A stretch of DNA of 64,000 bases. Origin: Epiperipatus broadwayi. Its lineage: Eukaryota > Onychophora > Udeonychophora > Euonychophora > Peripatidae. The notes below the pieces were generated by a model. It saw only the letters and a list, made by a program, of their open reading frames with translations. It was not told the DNA's origin and made no database searches. The position numbers and the translations under genes are program-made. The DNA lies in the NCBI GenBank assembly GCA_028023455.1, contig JAQFVV010000003.1, forward strand, positions 124,001-188,000, written 5' to 3'. Positions 53,223 to 64,000 of the stretch are shown here, piece by piece. Within the stretch, counting starts at the first letter, position 1. Every line of letters begins with the position of its first letter.

Positions 53223-53814
53223 CGGCTAATGGTGTGGCTTTTATCTGATGCTAAAAGCAGAGGAAAATGCCATAGTTGTTTGTGTCATGCACTATATCAT
53301 AATGCTGTGTTATGTATTTTATGTAACAATATTGTACAAGGGTGTGTTAATGTGATTGTGTCAAAATTATTTAAATTTTCATTGGTGCAATTTTTTTAAA
53401 GATGAATTGATGTACTGTTACATTTTATCAATTTTAACAGTAGTGATTGGTCCTCATAAATTTGTATTCCTCCTAAATTTTCGATTAGGGTGGGTAGTCT
53501 AAAATTTTAAAAATTTGAGTCACGTTTTAGCGAGAAATTTTCCAAGACAAAAAGTATGGCTAATTCCCACAACAGAAAACTTGAAAAGATGGGAATCGCC
53601 AGACATGGAAACCGGTGCTGGAATATTTCTACAGCAGAAAAAAAAACATCCTGCTGCTGAAAGAAAAGATTGGATTGTGCGGCAAATATATGCAGATTTG
53701 AGGTCCAAAAACATCTGCCGACGAAAATGTTTCACTTTGTAAAGGCAAGCTTGTTTGAGGGATTCTGAATGGCCTTTGTCAAATGTCAAAAATAAAAGAA
53801 GTAACTTCAATTTT

Positions 53815-55560
53815 TATTTAAACGTACATCCCTTCTTCTGATAATTGTTGTCATCGGCAATCAAATGTAAAATAAAAGAAGTAACTAAAATTTTTATTTA
53901 AACATAGCCCCAAAAACCCCTCTTCTCCCAATAATTGTTGTCATCAGCAATCAAATGGTCAAATAAAAGGAACGTCAATTATTCTTTAATCGTATAGAAA
54001 AAAACAAAAAACCCTCCCACTAATTGTCATCGGCAATCAAATGTAAACCAATTAAAGTAAGACAGTAAATTATTAGTTAAACATAACCAAAATTACTATT
54101 TGAACATACACCAAAAAAGATCCTCTCTTGTCAATCAAAATTAAAGAAACCTAGACTATTATTATCCCATTGTCAAATCGAATATTATTTGGGAAAACCT
54201 AAATAATTTATAAATGAAAAAAAAAAGAAAGTCAAATCGGTTTTCAATCAAATGGTAACCGATAAAAGTCACTTAAATTTTGATTTAAATATACACACAA
54301 ACAAAAAAAAAAAATGCAAAACCTTTTTTCTAATAATTGCTGTCGGCAATCAAATGTAAAGCACTAAAAATAAGGTAAACCGATTATTTTTTAAATATAA
54401 CCCAAATTACTATTTGAACGTACACCAAAAAAAGACCCGCTCTTGTCAATAAAAATGAAAGAAAACCACAACAACTATTATTATCCCATTGTCAAAAATA
54501 TTAGGTTTTGGGCAAACCAAAACCATAATTTATAAACGAAAAAAAAAAAGAAAGTCAAAATCGTTGTTAATCAAATATAACCGATAAAAGTAACTTCAAT
54601 TTTGATTTAAACATACACAAAAAAACAACCTCTTTAGCTCCCAATAATTGTTGTCAGCAATCAAATGTAAAATAAAAGGAAGGTAAATTAGTATTTAATC
54701 ATCACCCAAAAAAACCCACCCCTCTCACTAATTATTGTCAGCAATCAAATGTACACCACTACTAAATGTAACGTAAACTACTATTCTTTAAACGGTTACA
54801 CCCCTTCTCCCAATAATTGTTGTCTACAATCATACACACAAAAAAACACTCCTCCCAATAACTAATGTTGGCAATCAAATGTAAACCAATCAAAGTAAGA
54901 CTGCAACTTATTATTTAAACGTAACCCAAATTACTATTTGAATCTACACCAAAAAACACCCGCTCTTGTCAATAAAAATTAAATAAACAACAACTATTAT
55001 TGTCCCATTGTCAAAAATATTTATTTGTAAAACCAAAACCATAATTTATAAATGAAAGAAAGTCAAATCGGTCGTCAATCAAATGTAAACCGATAAAAGT
55101 AAAGGTTTTAATTTTTATTTAAACATACACACACACACATGCGCGAAAAAAAAAAAAACAATACTTCTCCCAATAATTGTTGTTGGCAATCAAATGTAAA
55201 CCTATCAAAGTAACATAAATTATTATTTAATCGTATACAAAAAAAACCTTCCCACTAATTGTTGTCAGGAATCAAATGTAAACCTATCAAAGTAACGTAA
55301 ATTATTATTTAAAGATCCATCAAAAAAACCCGTTCTCTCTTGAATTTTGTCAATCCAATTTTATAAAAACAGTAATACTATTTAAAAAAAAACACAAATT
55401 ACTATTTGAACACACAGCAAAAAAGACCCTTTGGTTAAAAAAAAAAAAAATTAAAAAAAACAACTATTATTATCCCATCATCAAAAATATTATTTGGGAA
55501 AAATAATTCAGAAACGAAAGAAAGTAAACTTTGTAAACAAACAAAAAATGAGTCAATATT
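53815..55560. repeat. Satellite-like array inside the TIR transposon
   Basis: Diverged modules of about 80-85 bp carry CAATAATTGTTGTC, GGCAATCAAATGTAAA and TTATTTAAAC(G/A)TA. They alternate with a second module (CTTGTCAATAAAAAT, ATTATCCCATTGTCAAA, AATTTATAAA.GAAAGTCAA). The second module recurs near 54,163, 54,483, 55,001 and 55,467. It is C-rich and G-poor on the plus strand. No coding sign. Confidence 0.8.
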
Positions 55561-58560
55561 AATAGCGAATCTCTAGCCTGGGAACATTATATTAATGTGT
55601 TTTTTGGTTAGAAATTACACCTCTAGTGGCTGACACGAAGGATCAGATGACAACCATTTATTTTATATTTGTGACAAATGGGGATGATGATGGTTGACCA
55701 ATTTTTCTATATTTACCATTACCTTCATTCATAGTTTTATAGAACATATTGTAATAATATGAGAAATAGGGAGTAATAAAACAAAATGTGAGGTACAATA
55801 TCCTACTATTGGGTAACCACTTGCAACTCTATACCACATTAGGGTTGAATTATGATGACATGGGACCCCATCATCATCCCCAAATAAAATATAAAATTAA
55901 ATATCAAAGAAATGAGAATGAGAGATCAGCACAGAACTAATTATAAGTTCGCTATCATTACACAAAAGAAATAATCATTCATTATCATGAATGATCAACA
56001 ATAAAAAATAAATCAATGGTCAATCTTGTAACTGATTTTAAATTTGGCCCACTATAGACCAGTCTAATTATTTAGCTACTGTGAAATCTAGGGCAGGAAT
56101 ACAAACAATAATTAAATGGATGCATATACTTAGATGGTATTCCATCAAAATGCAACAATAAGTCAAATAATGCTGAGATACTAAAACATTCTGACAATCA
56201 TCAATGCCTTTGTGACTTAGTACCATCAATGTACTGATCAATTATAAACTATATTTCTAAAGAAATAATAGTAAAATGTAGTTCATGGACTTTAAAGAAT
56301 ATCCCTTTTGCACCAACCAGAATCACATCTTTGGGCTGTGCATAACACTAAACAGAAATTCCTCTTCCATGTAAGTATTTTGCAAAAATCTAGCCCAAGA
56401 AGCAAGAACTCATTAAATTATCACTGTGAGCAAGAGATAAATATATAAATAAAGAGCTTATTATAAGTCACATTAAATAATTCCTAGGTTTACTCTACTA
56501 TAAAAAAATTGTTTTATTGGGATCATTTAAAAAAAATTCCTAGAACACTAACCTGTCATGAAATAAAGGCACACTCACTGTGATCTATGAAACAGGAATT
56601 AAATAGAATAAACAAGTTAAGACTAAACATATATATTTTAAAACAATTATGTAATACCTAATAGATTAACAATAAACAAAAAAATGACATGATTTCATCA
56701 AAAAAATATTTTTATAAAAATTATAATCAATCAATTGATTTCTGTTCATAATTTAACTTTTAATTAATTAAGTTATTTCTTTAAAATAACTAGGAATTGG
56801 AAAAGCAACATTTTCAAAATCAATGATAACAATCATTGATATAACTTACTTAATATTTTGTTAAATTTTTAGGAGACAAAATGAATGAAAAAAACATATT
56901 TCAAACAATTAAATTTAAATTCCAAAAAAAAAAAAAAAAATTTCAAAAAAACACTCTTTTTTCATAATTTTAAAAGAAAATTGAAAGGATAAAAAAATTA
57001 CATTTCACAATTTGAAAACATTAATAAAGATATTTAAAATTATCAGTTATTACAGAAACAAAAAATTATTACTGTTATATCAGATAAAACATCTCTTTAT
57101 TTAACTATTAATAAATATACAGTGTATACACAAAATATTTTTAACTATGATTTGATTTTTCTGAGAAGTCCTTTCCAATTATAATTTCCAGTTGAATTTT
57201 CTTATTGAACATGAACATGATTAATATGTCTTCTCTGGTATGCAGTATTTTGAAATTTAAAAAAGCATGTTTTATCCATTTCTTTTCACTAAAAATTTCA
57301 GGTGAGACTAACACATACAGAGACTAATGCTCTTGGTTGAAGACAAAGTTGTACATCACCTTAAGAGGTAACTACTTCTGTACATTTTTATTTCAGTGAA
57401 GGCAGGTTATATGCAGTAAGATGATGTCTAGCTTTTAGCTAAATATAGTATATAGTTTTCATTCTAAAAGCCATTTTTATGACTATACTCATAATATTCT
57501 CAAATCTTCTATGCAATAGCTTGTTTTAGATTCCTGTAGTAGTATATAACAGCTTGTAAAAGCCTTCTGCTTCTTTTTTCTTTTTCAGATGGATTAAGAC
57601 AACCACTCTTTCTTCAATAACTGAGTTGAGAATATCCACTTCTCACCAGACCCTTGGATCTTCTCACTTATTTACACTCCCATTATTTTTTAGAAAAATC
57701 TTGCCTACAAGCCAATCAAAATGTGTCTCCAACATGATAGTTTTTAAAATAACAAATTAGATAAATTTTTATACACACAGTTGTTCATATATTTCCTTCC
57801 TTAAATTTTGACATTGATAAAATGAGTCAAAAACTTAAATTAACATCAGAATTATTTTTGATATTACTTTCAAATTAAAAAAAATGTTTGCAAAAAAACA
57901 AAAAAACAAGATAATCAGTTAATTATATTGATTTGATGTTTTTGAAATGGAAAGAGATAAAGAAAAAAGGAAAACAACAACTCTAATTACAAATAAAATT
58001 TACCAAAGTATTAAAATCCTATTTTGTTTTTTTTTCTTTTTAAAAATACTTTTAAACATAAAACTTTATTTATCTCTTTAAAATGTTGATATTAAACATT
58101 AAATTATTTACTAAATTGATAAAGTTTTTTTATTTCTTTTGATAGATTTATTCATTTAAAAAATTAAAAGCAAGTGGTAATTAAATTAAATTATTGAAGA
58201 GAGACCAACATAAATTATTTATATAATTTTATACTTTTTTCTCTCTCTTACCAAATTTTTCATTAACAACTTATTAAAATATGCATATTATAATTTTAAA
58301 AATGTTTGATAATTATTTAAGAAAATGTCAAGAATGTTTTTACTATCATGTAGGAATGAAAATAAAATAATTAACTAATTTCAGGCTCATTACTATTATA
58401 AAATATTCAAGCACGAGTGCATGTGCGGCGCAACTGCTCCCAAAAGCTGTAATACAAATACAAATAGCTAACTAAAAAAAATATTAAAACAGCTGAGCGC
58501 TTTCAAAGGATCTTGCCTTCATAATCATAGCTTGCTTATGTTTAAATTTATGCAAATATG

Positions 58561-59040
58561 CTAATTCCATCTTTTTGATAGAGAAAAACACGTGTCCTTC
58601 CTGTTTATGGCATCGCTGTCACGAGAGATAAATAAGGCCTCTTTGATATTTCTTTTGAGATCATGTCTCTCTCTACATACGATGGTAGGATTGTCCGGAA
58701 TGCACTCATGGTGACTTGTGCACTGGTGCTGATAAAAAACTGAATAATTAGAAGGATCGTTGCGAGCTCTATTGTACGAATACCTGTGTTGTGCCAATCG
58801 TGTGGCCAGAGATGCCCTGCTTTCCCCATAATATGTGCCTTTGCAATGGTTATTTGGACAAGCAATGTTATATACTGTATGGAGGGTCTGTAACAGTGGA
58901 GTTTGATCTTTGGTATTGTTAATTAGATTGTTAGAATTTGGAGGGGTTTGAAAACAGAGCTGATATTTATTGTTAAAGATGGAATGTAGTTTCTTGTGTA
59001 AGTTGGGTATGTATGGAAGTAATAACCTGGGTTTATCCTG
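58561..59040 (-). pseudogene. Penelope-like element C-terminus with GIY-YIG nuclease (5'-truncated)
   Basis: The open frame reaches 59,082, but codons above about 59,040 are antisense to the other copy. The protein starts with QDKPRLLLPYIPNLHKKL, the linker after RT in Penelope-like elements, then a KDQTPL block. The GIY-YIG nuclease follows: VYNIAC, a CPNNHC zinc-type pair, TYYGES, RLAQH (catalytic Arg near residue 95 of the frame), Cys/His residues HQCTSHHEC, and KEALFISRDSDAINRKD (catalytic Glu near residue 148). It would nick target DNA for insertion. The RT domain is entirely missing, so the copy is dead, yet the nuclease frame is unbroken, which means a young insertion. Confidence 0.9.
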
Positions 59041-59041
59041 T

Positions 59042-59279
59042 GTGGCACAACACAGGTATTCGTACAATAGAGCTCGCAACAATCCTTCTAATTATTCAGT
59101 TTTTTTATCAGCACCAGTGCACAAGTCACCATGAGTGCATTCCAGACAATCCTACCATCATATGTAGAGAGAGACATGACCTCAAAAGAAAGATCAAAGA
59201 GGCCTTATTTATCTCTCGTGACAGCGATGCCATAAACAGGAAGGACACGTGTTTTTCTCTATCAAAAAGATGGAATTAG
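59042..59279 (+). pseudogene. Second, shorter Penelope-like C-terminus (inverted copy)
   Basis: From WHNTGIRTIELAT at 59,042 the plus strand repeats the last part of the same ORF. A frame shift lies near 59,100: upstream text reads in one frame (IELATILLIIQFF), and downstream (YQHQCTSHHECIPDNPTI) in the true frame to the stop TAG at 59,277-59,279. It lacks the GIY and YIG boxes and cannot be a functional nuclease. Confidence 0.85.
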
Positions 59280-60322
59280 CATATTTGCATAAATTTAAAT
59301 GTAAGCAAGCTATGATTATGAAGGCAAGATCCTTTGAAAGCGCTCAGCTGTTTTAATATTTTTTTTTAGTTAGCTATTTGTATTTGTATTACAGCTTTTG
59401 GGAGCAGTTGCGCCGCACATGCACTCGTGCTTGAATACATACATTTCCCAAAAGTAAAATTATTTGACTTAATCGTATTATAAAATATATGAATGACAAA
59501 ATTAAATATTATTTTCCCCATTAATTAAATAACCCTAAACTAAACCTAAGAAACATGCTACTAACAATCTAATTATTTTTAATGCAGCTATGTGGCCAAC
59601 TGTTGAATTACTCCAGTTTTATATGGGAAATGAAATTGAGTTAAATCCCTTTCTTGATATTTTACTTTGAATCAGCTTATTTTATTTTACTACTACAAAA
59701 AATATGTTAGTCATGCTTATTTGTACATTAATGTTTCCACAGACTTATGAACTGGGATAATTTATCAAGCCATGTTGGGTTATTTGTTCAAAAATAATTG
59801 TCTCATTTTTTGATATATTTTATTATTTCTGGAGAAGGAATGACTATTGTGAAAATATATGCATGCCTCCTTTCAGGACTATGATGTTTCTGTTATAACC
59901 TTTTAAACTTCAAGAAAAACTATGTTAAATTAGTTTTACACAGGAAATATGAATATAAAATTTTAAAAATATCTCATAAAATAAGCTTAACATCACTCCC
60001 AGTTCCATGTAACTTTTCACCCTTTAGTATTACTAATAATATTATTGTTACCCCAAATCTGCTTTTCTTTAAACCTTATTGTCTCAATACATGGCTTTTA
60101 TTATTTTATTTCCCCTGCTTTATTCTCCAATTATATCTTGATCATGAGTGTGTGACTGATTTTCATTTCTTTTGTATTTTTATTATAAATACATATGCAC
60201 GCACAAAAACAAGTTCATGTCACAAACAATTTATCAAAACTGTTTTTTAAAGATATGATGAAAGTCTGACAGCAAAAGAATGCATAGTGATTTGAAATCC
60301 TGGAATAAATACAGAATCTAGT

Positions 60323-60327
60323 CATTG

Positions 60328-60403
<76 letters not shown>
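60323..60403. repeat. Interlocked TA hairpins
   Basis: CATTGGAC(TA)n is followed by (TA)nGTCCATTG. The shared CATTG then starts a second arm pair CATTG(TA)n and (TA)nCAATG. Two adjacent palindromes with TA cores thus share their middle. It could be a pair of tiny TA-targeted foldbacks or replication-slippage products. Confidence 0.7.
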
Positions 60404-60404
<1 letters not shown>

Positions 60405-60945
60405 AGAATGAACACACAAAGGTCTATCTCAATTTGTCAATTTGTACACTATAAGATACAACAAGCCAAAGTAATGCAAAAATCTGTGCAGAGCCCTGCT
60501 TCTTTGAATATTAGGGGCTGGAAAATACAGAGCTATGCCTTGCTCTTTTTCTTGGGGGCAGAAGTTGGGGATCATGGCAGGTCTATGTTAATTGATCCAT
60601 GATAAACAACAGAAAATATGAAAATATGAAAGTAGGTTGGAGCAAGCTGAAAATATTACATTCTCAAGCCAACAACAAAATCTTCCATCTATCATCAAAA
60701 CTAAAAGTAGATCTAAACAAATTTTAACAGTCAATAATCAATTTAATCTCCAAAATCATGCTTTACTTTTCTATTCTACTTTAAATGTAAACTCCTTAAG
60801 TAAACATTAATAATTCTATTTTGTAATTTATACTCAAATAATAACAATTATCTTTTACATGGTTGTAATATTTTACAGTAATATGTTTTAAATTAATTAT
60901 GCATCAAAATACAGAATTTTTTTCAGATATATTTCTGAGATTCAT

Positions 60946-63900
60946 GTTATATGGTCACCACCACACCCACAGTTGTCTCACCAATTATAACAATGTGGAA
61001 AATAGGGGTTAATAAAAAAGAATCTAGGTTACAATGTCTTACAATTGAATAGATATTTGTAATTGTACACCATGCTAGGGATGAATTATGAGATGGAGAA
61101 CCATAATTATTCCCAAATAAACAAAATATAAAATTAAATGTAAGAAAAATGAGCATGAGAGATTAGCACAGATCTAGCTATAAGTTTACCAGAATTACAT
61201 AAAAGTAATAATCATTTATTATCATAAATGATCAACAATAAAAAATAAATCAACAGTCAAACTTGTGACTGTATTTAAAAATGATCCACTATAAATGAGG
61301 CTACTTATTTAGCCATTGCCAAACCTAGATGCAGAAAAACAAACAATAATTATCTGGATGCATATACTTGGGTACAACTCCATCAAAATACAACAATAAG
61401 TCAGATAATGCTGAAATCCTAAAAGATCCTGACCATCATCAATGCTCTGTCCATTTAGTACTATTAATGTACTGGTCAACTATAAATTAATTTCTAAAGA
61501 TTAAATAAAATGTAGTGCATGGACTTTAAAGGATATCCCTTTTGCACCAACCAGGATCATCATCATCTGAATGTCCATAATACTAAACATAAACTCCTGT
61601 TCCATATAACTCTTATACACAAATCTAGCTGAGGAAGCAAGAACTCAATAAACAATTTCTGTAAGCAAAAGATTATTAAATAAAACATTTTATTATAAAT
61701 CACTTTAAAAAATTTCTAGGTTTATCCTACTATAAGTAGAATGTTTTATTGGGATCATTTAAAAAACAATCCTAGAACACTAAGCTGTCATGAAATAAAG
61801 TCACACACCCTGCAATTTATGAAATAGAAAGTGAGTAGAATAAAGAAATTAAGCTAAAGCATATTTTTAAAAACATTTATTTAATAACTAATGGATTGAT
61901 AATAAACAAAAAATGACATGATATATGAAATTTGAAATATTCATTTCATCAAAAATATATTTTCATAAAAATTATAATTAATCAGTTGATTTCTACTCAT
62001 AATTTAACTTTTAATTAATTATGTTACTTTTTTAAAATAACTAAAAGTTGGAAAGACATTTTCAAAATCAAAAATAATAATCTTTGATTTATCTTAGTTA
62101 ACACTTTGTCTGGTTATTATGAGGAAATTGAATGAAAAGAGAAAAACATGTTTCAGAAATATAATTTCTATTTTAAAATAATTATTTTTTTTTAAAAAAA
62201 AGTTCATAATTTTAAGAGAAAATTGGAGGGATAAAAATATGTTTTACAATTTGAAAACATTAACAAAATATTTAAAATTATCAGTTCTTACAAAAAAAAA
62301 AAAAATTATTACTTTTACATAAGAAAAAAATGTCTTTTTTTACTATTAATAAAAATACAGTGTGTATACAAAAATACCTTTAATCAAGGTTTGATTTTTC
62401 TGAGTTCTTTTAAATTATAATTTCCAGTTGAATTTCCTTCTCAAAGGCTTCTATACATAAAAATGATTAATTTGTCTTTTTTCCAATGTGCAGCATTTCT
62501 AGGTTAAAAATAGCAAGTTTTATTCATTTTTTTCATTAAAATTTCCAATTGAGACTAACACATACTGAGGATTATGCTCTTGGTTGAAGACAAGGTTACA
62601 GATTACTTTAGAGGTTAACTTTTTTTCTCTACATTTTTATTCCAATAAAGGCAGGTTACATGGAGAAAGATGCTGTTGAGCTTTTAGCTAAATTTAGCAC
62701 ATGGTTTTTATTGTAGAAACCATTTTTATGAAAAAACTCATAGTATACTATTGAAGATTACATTATAGTATACTAAAAGCTTGATTAAAACTTCTGCTAT
62801 TCTTTTTAATAGCTTGGTTAAGATTCCTACTGTACTATATAACAGCATGGAAAAGACTTCTGCTTTTTTTTACCTTATTAACTGGATTTATGACTTGACT
62901 GTTTTTTCAACAGCTAAGTTAGGGATATCCATTTCTCACCAGAAACTTTGGTCTTCTCACTTATTCACACTCAATTATTTTTTATAGAACAATTTTGCCT
63001 ACAAGTCAATCACAATATATCTATCCATAGTAGATTTATAACAGCCAATTTGCTAAATTGTTATAAATACAATTTTTCATCTATTTCTCTCCTTAAATTT
63101 TGACATTGACAAACAGATCAAGAACTTAAAGTAACATCACAAAATTATTAACATTACTTTCTAATTAAAAACAAATTTCTTGCAAAAAAAGATGAACAAG
63201 ATAATCAGTTAATTACACTGATTTGATATTTTTGTAATGGTAAGAGATGAAGAGAAAAAAAACAACTCCAATTACAAATAAAATTTACCAAAGTGTTAAA
63301 CTCCTTTTTTGTGTTTTTTCTTTTAATTAATATTCTTAAACATAAAATTTAAAACATAAAAGGTTAAAATTAAATATTAACAGTTATATATATAAAGAGC
63401 TCACAAATAAGCTCTTAACAAAGCTTGTTAAGAGTTTATTTGTGAGCTCTCTATATATAACACTTGTAATACAATCTTGTTATATTAGATCATGTGACAT
63501 ATGACTTGATTTCTTTGTAATATTAAACAATTTCCTAAAAAGAGGAAGTTTTTTTTTTCTTGGTATATTTTTTTTGTAAAAAAAATAAAAGCAACTGGTG
63601 ATTAAATAAAATAATTAAAGAGAGAGACCAAAAGATATTATTTACATGATTTTATACCTTTCTCTCTCTTCTACCAATATTTACAATTTGCAATACATAT
63701 TAAAATAAGCATATTACAATTAAAAAAAAGTTTTAAAATTATTTTTAAAAAAAAATTGTCTAGAGGGTTACTATTATTATGTGGGAAGGAAGATAAAATA
63801 TTTAGCTAACTTCAGATCCATTATTATAATAAAAAATATGCATGGGAAAATTAAATATTATTTGCCCACTTAATTAAATAACCCTAAACTAAATTCAAGG

Positions 63901-64000
63901 AACATACTGCCAATTATCTAAATATTTTTACTGCAGCTATGTAGCCAACTGGTTACAATATATATATTAATAAAAAATGAGATTACTTATAATGGGGTTC
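60946..64000 (+). repeat. Large tandem duplication, unit C (cut by window end)
   Basis: It starts near CACCCACAGTTGTCTCACC (60,965) and follows unit B in order to GCAGCTATGTAGCCAAC near 63,933. It lacks the Penelope-like insertion, so it gives the empty-site sequence, but it carries a private 79-bp hairpin at 63,383. Divergence from B is moderate (many substitutions and small indels). No ORF is shared with B. Confidence 0.75.
63383..63461. mobile_element. 79-bp hairpin insertion in unit C
   Basis: The arms GTTATATATA(T)AAAGAGCTC and its inverse enclose CACAAATAAGCTCTTAACA and its partner around AAGC. It is absent at the matching place in unit B (near 58,090). It is probably a very small foldback or MITE. 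Confidence 0.7.

Larger units (their letters stand above)
52987..55655. mobile_element. 2,669-bp TIR transposon with 8-bp target duplication and internal satellite
   Basis: The left TIR (52,987-53,022) starts GGTTGTCATCTGATCCTTC. The right TIR (55,620-55,655) is its inverse with 34 of 36 matches, and looser similarity continues about 20 bp further in (ATTTCTA..). Exact 8-bp copies ATTTATTT flank it at 52,979-52,986 and 55,656-55,663. The element contains 45-bp subrepeats near the left end, a unique segment at 53,230-53,800 and a long array of diverged modules. No transposase ORF survives, so it is non-autonomous. An 8-bp duplication fits hAT, P or Merlin-type elements, but the GG-starting TIR is not one I recognise. 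Confidence 0.9.
58407..59475. mobile_element. Inverted pair of Penelope-like 3' ends, one insertion
   Basis: The exact 13-bp duplication TATTATAAAATAT flanks it at 58,394-58,406 and 59,476-59,488. The equivalent place in unit C (about 63,820-63,850) lacks the insert. The left arm (58,407-58,797) and right arm (59,042-59,433) are about 97% inverted copies of the same 3' end: the nuclease C-terminus plus a 155-bp 3' UTR starting after the stop. The left copy extends about 240 bp further 5'. Penelope-like elements are known for 5' truncation and for tandem or inverted copies, which fits one target-primed event producing a fold-back product. Confidence 0.9.
55664..60945 (+). repeat. Large tandem duplication, unit B
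   Basis: It is collinear with unit C over its whole visible length, for example AGGGTTGAATTATGA at 55,841 against AGGGATGAATTATGA at 61,077 (offset 5,236). The AACCCTAAACTAAA and GCAGCTATGTGGCCAAC words near 59,531 and 59,584 have counterparts near 63,880 and 63,933 (offset 4,349). The drop in offset is mainly explained by the Penelope-like insertion in B. The right part (59,900-60,945) also aligns to 51,260-52,240 of unit A. No coding frame is conserved between units, so the shared sequence is non-coding or fully decayed. Confidence 0.75.

Noticed and set aside
53515-53742. 75-codon plus-strand frame inside the TIR transposon
   Set aside because: No transposase motif (no DDE/D spacing, no zinc finger); overlaps an equally long frame on the other strand.
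54300-54330. AACCC-rich text in the satellite array as telomere-like repeats
   Set aside because: The words are irregular and never form tandem TTAGGG- or TTAGG-type units.

Overview
This is a very A+T-rich stretch (well over 70% A+T by eye) of an animal genome, almost certainly an invertebrate. The reasons are dense TA and ATT microsatellites, diverged non-LTR retrotransposons, a Penelope-like element with a GIY-YIG nuclease, tRNA-derived SINEs and hammerhead-ribozyme repeats. I cannot fix the phylum. I find no convincing host gene, exon series or functional RNA gene. The window is an intergenic or intronic 'transposon graveyard' with several younger insertions.

Left part (1-19 kb): mostly unstructured A+T-rich DNA. 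It holds broken non-LTR (LINE) reverse transcriptase copies. One lies on the minus strand (RT core 9.7-10.8 kb, with a matching C-terminal piece at 7.1-7.5 kb) and one on the plus strand (12.4-14.5 kb). There are also short tandem repeats and a tRNA-derived SINE at 16.7 kb.

19.4-22.4 kb: an island of different composition carries the only long open frame that looks fairly intact. It encodes a 364-residue Gag-like protein (coiled coil plus retrotransposon Gag/capsid core) behind a putative LTR with a TATA box and a tRNA-Lys-type primer-binding site. No pol gene follows, so it looks like a non-autonomous gag-only LTR element. Another LINE 3' end (22.6-22.95 kb) follows.

25-49 kb: a TIR element (25.1-26.0 kb), then the most striking object, a 1.5-kb array (27.57-29.07 kb) of about 400-bp units in tandem and inverted orientation. 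Each full unit carries a type-I hammerhead ribozyme fold, as in animal 'retrozymes'. Then come hairpin (MITE-like) elements at 33.4, 39.7-40.4 and 47.3-47.7 kb, a third LINE (37.9-38.8 kb), and a SINE at 49.1 kb with clear target-site duplications.

49-64 kb: a diverged large tandem duplication (units A, B, C, about 3-5 kb each). Comparing the units exposes later insertions. One is a 2,669-bp TIR transposon with an exact 8-bp target duplication and an internal satellite-like array (52,987-55,655). Another is an inverted pair of Penelope-like 3' ends inserted as one block with an exact 13-bp target duplication (58,407-59,475). A 79-bp hairpin is unique to unit C. The Penelope-like element is a plausible source of enzymes for the hammerhead repeats, but that link is inference.
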